This document shows positions 22,201-34,678 of a DNA stretch of 64,000 nt, piece after piece. Each line of letters starts with the position of its first letter. Within the stretch, counting starts at the first letter, position 1. The translations under genes and the position numbers were made by a program. The notes under the pieces are model-generated. The model did not search any database and was not told the DNA's origin. It saw only the letters and a program-made list of their open reading frames with translations. Source of the stretch: Straminergon stramineum (Eukaryota; Streptophyta; Bryopsida; Hypnales; Calliergonaceae). Location of the stretch: contig OY987269.1 in the NCBI GenBank assembly GCA_963920665.1, forward strand, positions 23,190,501 through 23,254,500, read 5' to 3'.

Positions 22201-25200
22201 GCAGAATTGTTTCGTCTAGTGACCGCTCGCTGGATGGTGTCGCATATGAGACCTTCCTGGAGGCACAGTCGCCAGACGTGGGCAATGAACGTGAGAGAGT
22301 TGATCATCAACGAGACGACACCTTAGAACCTGCTGAAGAGCTTGTGGAACTCTCTCAGTGCATAGCCAACGCTGGTCCTGACTCAATGCTGCGAGTGGAG
22401 CCACAGTGCTCCTCGAATCTGATTAGTGATGTCCCCAGTGTACCGCCGAGTAATACCAATCTGCCTCGCTCGAATTTGGTATCAAGCATGCGTTCTTTTA
22501 TACCTCTTGTCCAGCAACAACAACCCTCTGCTCCTTATCCGAATGGTGAGTTCCAGCTTCTTTCCATGAATTTTTGCGTTCTGTATGATTGTTGTGAGCT
22601 CTATATCCTACATTCCTTTCTATCTGATCGTCAAATTTAGTGCTTCAACTTCTCATCAAAATGGGTTTCACTATTCAGGGAAACGCGATGTGAAAGTAAA
22701 AGCCCTGGAAGCAGCTGAAGCAGCCAAGAGATTGGCAGAACAGAAGGAGATCGAGAGGCAAGAGCGTAAGAAGGCCACAGAAATAGTTAAACGCGAGAAG
22801 CAGGAAAAAGCTGCCCTAGAGAGATTGACTAGAAGGGAGAAAGCCGCACAAGAGAAGCTAAGACAGCAAGAAAATCGAGCGGAAAGGGAAAACGAGGAAG
22901 CGAGCAAGAGAAAGGCTGTTGTAACAGGCCCGACTAAGTCAGTGATGGCGGATTCTACTAATGGTCAAGGGGCGAATAACCTGAATGTGCTCTTGAAGGT
23001 TAGCCACACTCATCCCTTTGAATTTGAATCATTATATCACTGAATGTGAGTCCGTTGCATGACTTCCCCAGTAGTTTCCTGCGTTGAATGTATGAATCAT
23101 TACCTTCATTCCGCACCCGTGCGACTTGGTGGTGCATCTGCTTTGGCAAAGAGGAACAGGTGATATTGTTTCTTGGTAACGTATAGACTAACGTATGTTA
23201 CGTCAATCTTTAGTCTGTTAGTCTGGGTTTGAGAAATTGTTGATCAATACGAGGGCACGTGATTACAGGTCAAGAAGACGCATGAGTTGAAATTAAAAAT
23301 GGATCAAGAGAAACAAGAGAGACTTCTGGAGGAGCAGCGTAGAAAAGAGGAAGAGTGGAGGAAAAAAGAGGCTGAGAATGCAGCCCGGAAACGGAAACAT
23401 GAAGCTGCAGAGAAAAAAGAAAGGGAGGATAAGCGAAGACGTCAGGAAGATGCTATGAAGGCTCATCGAGAGCTGGAGGAGCGGCAGCGATTAGAATTGG
23501 AGAAGAAAACACAGAAGCAAAGAGCTATGGTACATATCAATAGTCATTTTATATTCCACCATAGTCGTTGTCGTTAGCCCGTTTATCTCTGCAATTTTGT
23601 GTTTTTCTGGTCTAAGCCTCTCACAAACAGCACCTTCTCACTAATAATTTCTTCTTCTCAAAACCCGTTCATCTTGGAGCATGACTGTGGCTGCTACTAC
23701 TACTGGTTATTTAAATTAAGCGATATTTCAACCGTTACATCCGAGTTTACATTATGGTGTAGCTTTAGTTCAATGAAGAGCGTAAAATGCCCGCCATCTT
23801 CCTGTATTTTTTGCATCAGGAGGAGTTGGAAAAAGAAAGGAAGGCCATTGAGGAGGATCTGAAGCGGCAGAGACGCTTGGACAAAGAAAGAGAGGTAGAG
23901 CAACGTCGGAAAAAAGAGGAAGAAAGGGAGCTTGCATGGTTAGAGGAGAAAGAGGCCACTCGAAAACGCAAGGAAGAGGCTGCTAAGCAGATGAAACTTC
24001 TTGAAAATGAAGGGCGACAACAAGCTGTGAAGGTATTCATCATTCAAATTCTGTCCAAATCTGAAAGTTTTTGTTTCTAAAAGTTACGACCAAGCTAGAT
24101 CGGAGCTTACTAAACCCTCGAATAGCAGGCTCAAATAACGCAAACCTTACAGCTGAGTACACTTCTTGCTTTATGATCTTTACAGCATGATACCTTTCTT
24201 GAAAGCGAAAATTGCTGTCATTGTCAGATTGCACTGCATAGCAATCAAGTTCAATATATGTAACACTGCATATGCGTGCTGTGTAATGTAGATGCGTCGA
24301 CCTTCGAACGATCCTGCCATGCCTTCCGCTGGTCCGTATCATTCTTTCATGGCCTCACTGCACATGGCTATGGGTATTGGGGAGGGAATTGGCGCCCATC
24401 ATTCTGGTGTCAACAGCGTCGTTGACCCTCAAAGAGTCAGTTCCCAGAGCGTAGTAGGACATCCACTTCGAGTCCTTAAACACAGTGCAGAAGGGGCAGG
24501 AGCCATTCGAAACTCTCAGGCTGCACTGCGAGTACCTCGCACAACACCTGAGCCCGTTTCTGGTGTTTCCAATGTAATTTTGGGTTCTGGGAAGCCTTTG
24601 TTTCGCACTCCGCCTGAAGCTTTGGGAAATGCTGCATCGACTTCCATTGCGGTCTCTAGCGGTGGTAGTTCAACAGCCAAAGTCTTAAGGGATCGGATCA
24701 ACATCCTTCAAGTCCAATCTGGCTCAAAAACTGCAGCCTCCGCTGCAGGAGGCAGCAAGCCATGCCAACCTGGCCAAGTTGGCTTCGCAGGTCTGTTTAC
24801 CTGAGTTTTAGGAGCGAATAGTATGCTGCTGAAAACAGGAATATTGTGACTGTTTTCCAACATTGAATTATCTGTAGAACTGTTTTAAGTTGCTCAGTAC
24901 GAAACTTCTGGATTGCACTTCTAAGTGTTTAATTGTGACATCAGCTTCACTTTGATGATCGGCGTTTCAGGGCCTCCGGGAGGAGTGATTGGACAAGTTG
25001 AGCTATCGTACGAGATTTCACCTTTTCGAGACTCCGAAGACGACGATTCCGAGGAAGAGGAAAAGCGTTCCCAGAAACTGATTCCACTTTGGGCAAGGTA
25101 CGGACATTGTGATTGCCTACAAAGCATTCAATTATTTCATTACCGCTTTGTCTGTGTAACTTTTTTAAGAATACCAAGAATCGAGTAATCTGACCTTTTT

Positions 25201-25604
25201 CTGTATACAGGAAAGAAAACATGTTGCCGCAACTCGTAAGACAGCTTGAGCAGGATCCGGATGACATTTTTGTCGGGGCAAGCTCATGCAGTCTTGATGA
25301 GGGTATATACTCTGGTTTCTCCGAGATTTGTATTAGCTTCCTGCATTTTCAATCATGATCTCCTAGTGCATCCAGCTTTTTCAATTGGCGCTTGTAGGTT
25401 CGAAATGTTTGCCGCCATCCTGACTTGAGGTCTGGTTTTTTCTGATGTACTTACCTTTCATTGCATGTGGCAGTGTTTGAGGTCAAAGGATCCAAGAAAA
25501 GACCAGATTTCAAACGAAGAGGCAGCAGTGGCGACTGGGCCAAGGATTGCTTGACTTGGCAAGAACAGATGCAATATAAAGTGACGATGGGATACCTCCA
25601 CTAG
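19236..25604 (+). CDS. INCENP: INCENP (WYRD) homologue, chromosomal passenger complex scaffold, 8 exons
   Basis: Scaffold that carries Aurora kinase to centromeres and the spindle midzone and activates it. Exons: 19236-22545, 22679-22998, 23269-23529, 23820-24032, 24292-24790, 24971-25097, 25211-25302, 25474-25604; all introns are GT-AG, 113-290 bp, and the frame is kept throughout, giving 1650 residues, close to the size of Arabidopsis WYRD. The start is the first in-frame ATG after an in-frame TGA. Exon 1 (about 1103 residues) is low-complexity, with an AT-hook RGRPKG at 301-306, other Arg/Lys-rich patches, and two 46-residue repeats near 763-854. Residues about 1104-1368 are a long E/K/R-rich helix (KALEAAEAAKRLAEQKEIER and onward), the family's single-helix domain. 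The C-terminus has the Aurora-binding IN-box, IPLWAR (W1575) through LVRQLEQDPDDIF, and RRGSSGDW (S1625, S1626, W1629), the equivalent of the Aurora-phosphorylated TSS motif. Codon and base use are GC-richer than the surroundings. Confidence 0.93.
21522..21797 (+). repeat. Two 138-bp in-frame tandem repeats in INCENP exon 1
   Basis: Units 21522-21659 and 21660-21797, followed by a partial third from 21798. Each encodes a 46-residue module with DDSxEA, ESGNT/ENGNT, TGC, VQMFKxPMA and a basic RH patch. Unit 1 also contains a smaller internal duplication of CCCCCACCGGATGTTC. The copies differ at many codons but keep frame, so the module has been under coding constraint. VQMFK-[ST]-P-MA resembles a Ser/Thr-Pro kinase site, which is inference. 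Confidence 0.85.
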
Positions 25605-26187
25605 GTCTGCCTCTCGCAGATTGTATATTAGACCTGTGCTTCTTGAGGTATGGGCACAGAATGTGCCGAATCGGGAGGAAATCTCTTGCTAACATTTGCA
25701 CGAGATTGTAAGCATAGCAGAACTTACCCAATCCATCGGGTTCTCGCAGATTACTCTACTAACCCATGAGTAGTGATTATTCAGGCAGGTCTCATAGTAA
25801 TTCTTTTGGCTTACTCTGAGGAGACCATTTACGAACTCCTGTACAGATTTATTGCAGATCAATGCCACAAAGTCTTGACTATTGCAATCGAGAGACCTGT
25901 AATAGGTGTCCGGATGTGATGTTTAGTTCACCAGTAAGCTTACGAGAAGATGCTCAATTTGAATTGATCTGCTTAGGAAGCTGATCTCCACCATAGCTAC
26001 GATAGCTTTGTAGCAGGTCCGACAATAGACGATTGAATATATTAAACCCGACTTTTTTCTGGGAACTAATGACTCTAGTCGCCGATATGAACTGAAATTA
26101 AAAGGAAAATAGTAATGAAAATTTTGTATTTCTATGCCGACTATCAAAGCAGTGATTGTAAAATAGACGGTACTCATTCCTGTCCCT
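25605..26187 (+). other. INCENP 3' UTR and downstream flank
   Basis: Moderate GC without an open frame. No canonical AATAAA was seen; the transcript end cannot be placed. It ends at the family B element. Confidence 0.5.
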
Positions 26188-26191
26188 TTAA

Positions 26192-26413
26192 CCCTTAAAG
26201 GACGGACTGGTAACCGTGGAAATCATGGCTTTTGGAACCGTGTGACATCATCTACTTTAAAAAAACCAAAAATATCCATTGGAGGTCAAACTATTGTAGA
26301 AGATCTTCCCTTTCCACCCCTAATTCCGAGGATGAATAGTTGCACTTCTGTCCTACACAGAAAAATTCCTTGTCATCCATCGGACACCAAACGTCCGTGT
26401 CGATGTTTAATGG
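26192..26413. mobile_element. Family B TTAA element, intact, 222 bp
   Basis: Starts CCCTTAAAGGACGGAC after TTAA (26188-26191) and ends with the complement of CCATTAAACATCGACACGGA before TTAA (26414-26417). The termini pair imperfectly (CCNTTAAA plus a GGAC block). An inner inverted patch on CATCGGACAC / GTGTCGATG could fold. It lies about 590 bp past the INCENP stop codon. It serves as the empty-site comparison for 10026-11079. Confidence 0.8.
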
Positions 26414-26417
26414 TTAA

Positions 26418-27393
26418 GAATTCTTCCATTCCCTCATCTACCAATGGAGCACGTTTTTGTTTTTTTAGAATCTACTCTTTTGATACATAAGAATGGAATT
26501 GGGTGAACGGGTAGGAATGGGTATGTCTTCCTTATACGAAGAATTGTTTATTGTGAAATGAGGAGATATGCAATAATAGGTTGTGAATATTTTGAATGGA
26601 GAGGTTGAACTTAGAATGAAGTTTTTTGTCCTTGATCAATTTCTAAGGATATGGTATACGAGTTCGAAGAGATACTCAGGTTGAAAACCATTTCAAGACT
26701 GCAATTCATAAGTGGTTATTGACTTCATAACTACCGGTAATACCTACTTCAATCTCTATATTGTTTGTGAAGACTTTTTTCTTTATCACACGATCACCCA
26801 AGATTGTAGCTTAGTTGTAAAGATTTTGCTATGGAAATCAAATTTGGAGCTTCATTGTGAGAATAGTATATCCTTTGCCATTCACCTTGTATTACTCTTC
26901 AAAACTAAGTCTGAATTACGTAGTAAGTTGTTCTCATTAGAGTAAATTTTCTCTAAGGTTGATGAAATTTGGATTATATATTGTATCTTTGTGGATTTTC
27001 AAGGAGTTGGAAATAATACTCATTTGAAGACATTTACTATTTATAGAATAAAAAGTTTGTTCAATCTAAAAAAATCTATTAATGAATTAGCAAGATACAT
27101 AAAAATGTAAATTCCATGTGTATGCCATGACATCTATAGTATGGTTAAGCATGTATAATCTTTCTACATAAAATCTAGAGCTTCTTTTAGTGACCTTAGG
27201 TTTTACTTATGCATCTATGGATGTGAAAATATGTGTAAGAAAAAGTAACTATGTATGTATAGTTGAATGGATGTATTGCATTCATAATATTCTACACATT
27301 CAAGGAGATAAATAGCTTCATCACTCCAATGAAAATTGCAAATTATGGTGCTTTGGTTTTCGTATTAGTGTGTGACTTTAATGTACCTCAAGA
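26418..27393. other. Intergenic stretch, no feature recognised
   Basis: AT-rich; the open frame at 26712-26945 (77 codons) has no recognisable domain and no supporting context. Confidence 0.5.
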
Positions 27394-27397
27394 TTAA

Positions 27398-27639
27398 CCC
27401 CTCTAGGCCCAAGGATCCTGTTTTGGGCCTCTCACCTATTCAATAGGTCAAAGTTATAACTTCACTTTCCTACATTCTTCTAAGTATATCTAAGTGAATT
27501 TTATATCATGATGTTCATATTGAATGGGGAAGTTCAAAAGTACAATAGTCATCATATAATGAGCTTGATGTACAATGCATATTGTCAATCAAAGTTCAAA
27601 CTTGTGAAAAAGAATAGAAATTGCTTAGGCCTTCAGGGG
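27398..27639. mobile_element. Family A TTAA element, 242 bp (shortest copy)
   Basis: Starts CCCCTCTAGGCCCAAGG after TTAA (27394-27397); ends with the complement of CCCCTGAAGGCCTAAGC before TTAA (27640-27643). It is probably an internally deleted copy. A (TA)n/(GA)n microsatellite follows at about 27658-27687. Confidence 0.8.
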
Positions 27640-27908
27640 TTAAACTATATGACATAAATATATATATAGAGAGAGAGAGAGAGAGATTAAAAACCTATAG
27701 AAGGAAATGACAACTTGATTATGCAATGACCAATTACAATTGGGGCAATGAGCGGTCACAATCTTTCAAACTTGTAAATAATTACTCTAAGGTCCAAAGA
27801 ACATGAAACAACTTGGATTTGATGCCAATTCCATTTTTTCTTCCCACCAAATTTTACTAAAATTTGTTTCAAGGAGTTCAACTTCCCCCACATGTCATAA
27901 GCTCTTAA

Positions 27909-28544
27909 CCCCTAAATGCCCGAGGCACCAGATTATGGTGTTCCAAAAACTTTGAAGTTAAGTAAAACCCAACCAAATTGCTATTATTATTAGTTTGTAT
28001 TTTTGGAGAACTCTTTTTGAAGTCTTGTTTTAGAATCAAAAAGTCAATCTTAAAAATGAAGGATTATGATTTTTCTATTCAAGATTTTGTGCAAGGATGC
28101 CCATTACAATCTTGACTTCCAATAGTGGTGAGGGCTCTTGGAAATGAGCCTCAAATACACTAGATCTTGGTGGAAAAATCACTTCAAAATTCATTTAAAA
28201 AAATTGTAGAATAGATTTTGAAAAAATGTAAATTGATTATGGTTGTGTATGCTAGGCTCTATAACCTCATATTTTTTTAGTGACCAACTTTTTAGAGTTG
28301 GCATGCAAAAAGAGAATTGAAAAAATTTCATAGTTTTAACACCCTCATGATCAAACATTATAATCTTTCAATCTGTAAGTGATATTGTTATGTTTTCTTT
28401 TCCTATGTGATCTCTAACATGTCTAGTTTTAATTTGTACAATTACAATTCAAAAGAAATTGGTACAACTTATGAAAATGTTGACTTTTTGCTCAATTTAG
28501 AGAAAATTTCAAGAAGCTCCAAACAAGCCTTGGGCTTTTAGGGG
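27909..28544. mobile_element. Family A TTAA element, 636 bp
   Basis: Starts CCCCTAAATGCCCGAGGC after TTAA (27905-27908); ends with the complement of CCCCTAAAAGCCCAAGGC before TTAA (28545-28548). The termini match at 16 of 18 positions, the best pair in the window. Its right half is the same subfamily as bases 1-197. No coding capacity. Confidence 0.85.
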
Positions 28545-28616
28545 TTAAAAGGTCCCTCTAATTAAGAGCATCCACTAATTATTTTACTTTACACCGACTG
28601 AAGTTCTACCCTTTAA

Positions 28617-29543
28617 CCCCTCAACACCCAGGGCCTGAACAGGTCCAAAAGCAACAATTTTTTTGAAGTGTTATAGATATAACTTTCAGTGAGTTATAGA
28701 GATCTCAACTGTACAATCTTGTAGTGCACTTGTTGTAGATTACATGCACCAAATTTGGTGTCATTTGACCGCATAGATTGCAAGATTATAATGTTTTAGT
28801 GTTGAAAAAGGATGCTGAATTTTTCCACAAACTACATTTGGAGCCAAAATTTGGTTTCTAACTCTACTCAAATGATGAAACTTTAAACTATAAAGTGATT
28901 CAAAATCAGCATAAAAATACATTGGTGAAAAAAAAATATCATTCAATTGACTCATTGTATTTGCAAAATGACTTTGACATGTCAAAAAATAGGGTGAAAA
29001 GTTGCAAAAAATACATCAAAAACTGAACTTTCTTCTACCAAAATGCTTCTCAATCACTCATAACTTCTTAGATTGATATGAAATTTTATACACACAAACA
29101 AAACTAGTGTGCACAACGTTTCCTAAAATAATGATTGGAAACAAACATTGTATGAAGAAGAAACAAGCCACCGAAGTTCACAGTAATCCAAAAATGTAAG
29201 AATTTTGAACTTCGAATTGCTCTCAAACATTCAAAACAACCTCGATTGTCATAAAAATTCTACCACAATAACTAGACTTCAAGGGGATTACAACCCAACA
29301 AATTTTATTGAAAAGTTACAGCCATCAAATGCAGTTTGCTGAACTCAAATTGAACTTGTGAACTTCGATTGGCTTCCAAAAATTCAAAAAATCTTGGATC
29401 GATCTGAAAATTTTACCAAACAAAGTAGAAGAGAAAGAAAAAAAATTCCAACAAGTTTTATTGAATTTGGATATCGGATGCAAAAGTTACAGCACTTTGA
29501 ATTTGACCTGAGGACACTTTTCGTGCCCTTGGGCGGTTAGGGG
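28617..29543. mobile_element. Family A TTAA element, 927 bp
   Basis: Starts CCCCTCAACACCCAGGGC after TTAA (28613-28616); ends with the complement of CCCCTAACCGCCCAAGGG before TTAA (29544-29547). It shares its whole body with 34679-35642, for example CAATCTTGTAGTGCAC and ATTATAATGTTTTAGTGTTG. Internal sub-repeats on CTTCAAGGGGA, AACTTCGATTGGCTTCC and similar stretches are visible. It sits only about 70 bp from the preceding copy. Confidence 0.85.
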
Positions 29544-29547
29544 TTAA

Positions 29548-30732
29548 TTTGCACTTCCATCTCCATTCCTAAGCCAATTGAGCAAGAATTATTGCAGGAA
29601 GTCTGACTACAGTACTAAATAAGTTAACCCTGAAAATCATGTTGTAAGCTTAGCTCACTCGTGGTCAGTTCACACCAAATGAAGTGGCTAATTACTGGAT
29701 ATTCTCCCTTTGGATTCTGTCCAATAATTGAACGTGAAAATGGGAAAAGAGGGCTGGAGAGGGGCTTTGAGGGGCCGGGAGGGAAAGTGGGGAATGGAAT
29801 GGGGACCCCATCAATTCATTTGGGAATATTTTAAAAATTCAAACCAGACTAGCTCCGCCATTGCCCCCCACCAAGGGGAAATGTAAAAAATTAAGTTATA
29901 TATACCCTATTTTCTGCCACATTACCATTAATTTTGTATTTTTTTCACCTTTCCTACCTCATCTGGTGTCTCTTCTGATTCTAGGTTTTACCCAAGGGTA
30001 AAACACAAGGCAATGAGAGGGTCAATCTTTTGTGGCCGTACCCTAGTGTTCCAATGCTACGGGGAGTTAACATAGGGGGACACAAATGGGCATATCCATG
30101 TCGAATAATTTATTTTTTACTTAGTTTAGGTTCCACTTGTGCTTTAAAAATAAGTTTTTTTTCACATTGTTTTTCTCTCCATAAATCTAAATAAATTTTT
30201 GAAAATCACGATGTCCCCAAAATTGGTATTTATTTTTAGAATATTTTTTCAGTGGTACCATGTCCACCAATGGAAAAAAAAACAATGCAAGAATGAAAAA
30301 AATATATATTGGTTTTGCATGGTTGAGGGTTAAATTTTTAAGTGAAAATGATTTTAAACCCCTAAAATTTTGTGGTGCTTTGAATTAAAAAAAATACTTC
30401 AAAACAATCTTCTTTCCCAAATTAAGGATAAAACCTTCATTTTTTTTCCAAGGTTTGGATGAATTCAATATTAGGACATTTCAACTGAGTAACTTGTTTA
30501 ATGTATCTTCTCTAAAAAATTCATGTGAGTTTCCCTATGGATTATCATGATCATAGTGCATAAACTTGAAGACTTGATATTTTTATTCCTTTCTAATATG
30601 AAATTTCCTTTTTAAAAGATTTTTGTAAGACATTTTTGTTTGACAAATATTTGCATTTTGATATGATGTTGGAAAAGGAGTTGAAAATACATGAGGGAAA
30701 AAATTCCCCTCAAAATTTCATTGATTTATGTT
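29548..30732. other. Intergenic stretch with a G-rich patch
   Basis: Between two family A copies. A G/A-rich patch lies around 29735-29800. No gene is supported; weak family-A-like ends (GAGGGTTAA near 30326, TTAAACCCCTAAA near 30354) may be remnants. Confidence 0.4.
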
Positions 30733-30736
30733 TTAA

Positions 30737-31650
30737 CCCATTAAGTTCCTTGACTACGTTTCCATGGCAAAAACGCTCCAAAACTGCCATTTCTAGAAGA
30801 AGTGCCACATTTTTGGAAAAAAACACCTGTTTTTGACACATGTAATTGTAAGATTTTGTAGTATGCTGACTTGAGAACATGTGGTGAAAAATTCAGAAAT
30901 TTTCACCATGTGGATTGCAACATATAAGCATTCAAATTCACTAAAATAATTTTCAAGGCCTTGCAAAAAATAGGACAGTTGCACTTCACAAGCTCACTTT
31001 TCTGTGAAAAAATGTCCAAAATGGTGGTACTTCTCTGGATTATTTTTCCTAGACAAGTTATCTACATGCTTAAAATTTTCAAATCATTTGAAATTGTACA
31101 ACATATAGGAAAAAAATAGTAAGTAGAAAGAAGTAGAGAATGATTCAAAATACAAAATTGTCAAGAATTTAGTTATGGAATTGAAAAATACCCATCCCAA
31201 TGGTTGAAATGTTTAAATAAAAAATCTACATCCTAGGATTTTATTTTTCTCAAAAATATTGAAAATTGAGTAAGATAAAAGACTTCAAAATTTGTTTTAG
31301 AGTAGAGAATCTATAGTAGCCCACAAACTAAAACTCCTCGTAACTTTTGACTCAGTGATAAAAATGGAATGATTCAATGCTTTCTATATATATAATTCTA
31401 GAGAAACAATTTTAAATTTTTATTTCTGAAAAAAATGATTTTTTTATCTACCCGGATTGCCCACCCGGGGAAAAAAGTAACATATTAGGTCATAAGTTTT
31501 GACTCATATTTTCACATATCATGAAATTTAGTGCATATAAAAGATATTCCTCGTCCCACCTTCCATTAAAATTTCAGCCTAAAATATGAAAATCTCTAAT
31601 GCCCGAAATTTCTAAGTTGCCAAAAAATGGATGGTGGTCCTTCACGAATT
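30737..31650. mobile_element. Family A copy in the opposite orientation, about 0.9 kb, right end decayed
   Basis: Left edge CCCATTAAGTTCCTTGACTA after TTAA (30733-30736) matches the right terminus of 40878-41800 read on the other strand. The body is the reverse complement of that copy, including the stretch on TTTGAAATTGTACAACATAT near 31090. Only a weak match (AAGTTGCCAAAAAATG) marks the far end near 31610-31630; the right boundary is approximate. Confidence 0.65.
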
Positions 31651-31655
31651 AAAAA

Positions 31656-33764
31656 AACTAAATAGGAAGAGGCCCCCAGTGAAAATATGCCTAAATCACT
31701 AGAAAAATTGAGTTGGTATTGAAAATTGTCAATTCCAATGGTGAGAATGTTTTATTAAAAAAAAAGATTATTTGGTGATTTTAATAAAAATAAATTAGAT
31801 AGATAAAATACATTCAAATTTATTTCAACTTTTCAATTGGTTCATTGTGCCTCCCAAGATTTGTGCAACCACTTCCATCATGCTTCACAATTATTTATCA
31901 ATGGCAATGTGCAAGAAAGAAATCTTCACCTTCTATTGGATGTACATAATGCAACATCGGATGCTTATTGAAGTTGTTCAAGTAGGCATGGTTACTAATG
32001 TTTGGAGAATCAAGAAATGTACATTTAACTATTATGAAAATTGCACTTTGATACCAATTTTTGAAATGTTCATTTCACATACATTAAAGCATACCTTTCC
32101 TATAGTGGTGTCTACCTCAACCATTCAGATTTCATACACAAGTAAAATATTGGATAATCCAAGCACATAATTTTGGATAATGAAAAACCGGTTCAAATGT
32201 AGAACTTTTGCTCAAATAGGATAAATATTAGAAATCTTATACTTTTGCACATGATACAATAATTATTGCATTCCAAAATAAATAAGAACTTCAAATACTA
32301 TAATATACCTTCTGTAACTTATATGGAACATCACAAAAAATTATTTTGATCTTTATCTAGCTACAACACTTTCACTTTCTACATTTGAAATCAATATGAA
32401 GACTTCCATGTTTCCACAAACAATAGTATCTTGGAAGGCAAATAAGAAAACTCAGTTTTTCTGAAAGAAATGAAGAATCTTAATGAATGCCTAAACTCGA
32501 CAATCTAAGACAGTGAGGACTAAAATTGTCTCCTCAATGACATTCACGGAAATTATTGAAACAAATAATGCACCCATGTGTAAAAAAAATTTGATCATCT
32601 TTTGGGTGAATTCCTCAATGCTAGACCTCATCTTTTTAGGAAATTCTAAAACAAGTCACATCTATTATCATCACTAATTACAATCGAGCATGATAACTAT
32701 TACTCCGTATTAGACATGAGTTTTTCTATTGGATCTCATTGACAACTTAAATAGGATTCCAACACACTTTAGCATGTTATATTTGAACACCATATGAAGA
32801 AGTTAACTATGACTTTTTAATAATTGTCCAGAGTTGTACCAAAACCCAACAACAAATTTTCATAGACTCTCATATTTTGATTGTGTACATATTGTGTAAT
32901 CAATATCTAGTTTTTGTGATGTTTTTTTTGGTCCAAATGTATATTTAGTGCTTGCTAGGCATTGAGGGGACTATCGGTGTACATATCTTATTTGGTGGTT
33001 GAAGAAAACAAAAGCTGACTGAATATAAGATATTAATTGATATTCTAGACTCATATTGCATGAGTAATGGTCAAAATTCGACACATGTAAGCTTAAGTTA
33101 TGTCTGAGAACTTAGTATTTGCACCAGTCTTTTTAGTGATGTATGGGGCAAATGATGCATATGATAAGCCCCACCATTGGGTAGCAACATAGAGTGGGTA
33201 CACCCAAAATCACACCCTACCTAAAACCACCACCATCACTGTGTGTCCATCTCCAAGAGCAATATGTATGTAAGTGGAAGAAACGATTTCAGAACTTATC
33301 TCCCCAAAACAACTTTGACTCTGCCTAACTTTTGCACATGGTATCCAAATACCGTCTTCTTTGGTGTGTTGGAACCTCCTTTCACTTGCCAATCAATGAA
33401 AAATTTGACCAATCTCATAATAATAATAATAACAACTGGGCACAGTAGCAAAAAGTGGCTGGCAGTTAGGGTGTACCCAAACTAAGCCTAGCACCAGCCA
33501 GAGACTGCAAACTGAGAGTCACTTTGGGAATTATCAACCAAGACTAAGCTTAAGTTAAGTTAATTATTTGGCCACCATCCACTGCAAGTATGCACAGAAG
33601 TTGGCAGGCGTACTGATAGCCACCCCATCAAATGTGACACAACAATGTGAGTAAATCTTAAAACATGAGAGAGTATCCTCACTTGGAGTGGGGCTAAAGT
33701 TAACTTAACTTGCTGGCAAAGGTCCATCAACTGACCATGTTTTGTAGCCCCCTCAGATTCACAA
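31656..33764. other. Intergenic stretch, no gene supported
   Basis: A 107-codon open frame at 31847-32170 has no recognisable domain, and neither base composition nor splice signals support it. An (ATA)n microsatellite lies near 33416-33434. Confidence 0.5.
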
Positions 33765-34063
33765 GGTAGTTTGCTCTTAAAGCGACCATATAAGAGCTTG
33801 TTGCCTTGGGGGGAAGCTAAACTCCTCAAAACAATTTTCAAGAAATTTTTGTAGAAAGAAAAATGGAATCCACATTGAACCCATGTCATTTCATACTTTT
33901 TGGACATTTGTGAAATTAGTTTTGAATTTTTGAAGTTGAAATGCATTGGTCACTAAGAGCAACCACTTCCTGGAATGTGCATTGTTGATACGTGGAAGAA
34001 AGCAAAATGTACATTTGATTCATGATTTCTTTTAGAACCTGGTCGCTTTTAAAGCAGTCTACC
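33765..34063. mobile_element. MITE-like element, 299 bp, with 23-base inverted ends (copy 1)
   Basis: The left end GGTAGTTTGCTCTTAAAGCG then ACC; the right end is the complement of GGTAGACTGCTTTAAAAGCG then ACC. The interior matches 47197-47479 (TTTTTGAAGTTG, TGGTCACTA, AAAATGTAC). No clear target duplication. A 128-codon minus-strand frame that overlaps it is not considered a gene. Confidence 0.65.
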
Positions 34064-34674
34064 TCAGGATATTTCAATTGATCACTCCAAAGTTGTAACC
34101 TCTCTATGTTATTAGCTTGTAGTATGCATCAACAAGCCCAAATGGGGAAACATATCTTTTGGGGGAGGTTGGGTGCATATCCATCCATTAATTTTTTGGT
34201 CTATGGTAGACAAGCATGAGAATTTGTGTTAGAAATTTCAAAAACTTTGACCTTGTAGATTGCAAGATTTTTAGATTAAAAGTGAAAAAGACTATGTGGT
34301 TTTTTTTATTCCTTATCATACAAGGTTAAAGGACTTTTGAATCCTCTTACCTTAAACTTTTTTCTATAAAAATTTGATTTTTTTTTAATATTAAAAAATT
34401 GAGTTGAAAGTCTATGAAACAAATTTAAGAAAAAGAATCTAAACATTGAATGTCTATATTTTCTATTTTGTATATAATATTTTATTTAAAGTATTTCAAA
34501 AAATCACTAGTACTAAACCAAAATGCAACAAAGAGAATGATATTCTTTTTCACAACCACCCTAAAAAAGGGTTTAGATCACTTGCTATAAAATTTTCATC
34601 ATTGGGATTGATGTTTTAAAATTCCATATCAACATTGTAAGATGCGGTTTGTTCTTTCCTTTTATCTTAAAACC
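34064..34674. other. AT-rich spacer
   Basis: No feature recognised between the MITE and the next family A copy. Confidence 0.5.
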
Positions 34675-34678
34675 TTAA

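Noticed and set aside
28564..28600. GAGCATCC after TTAA as a second Harbinger-like end
   Set aside because: No matching right end GGATGCTC with TAA was found downstream, so a full element is not supported.
31847..32170. 107-codon plus-strand frame
   Set aside because: No recognisable domain, no composition shift, and no partner exons; length is expected by chance in this size of window.
33560..33946. 128-codon minus-strand frame
   Set aside because: Overlaps a MITE-like element with a second copy at 47197 where the frame is not kept; no recognisable domain.
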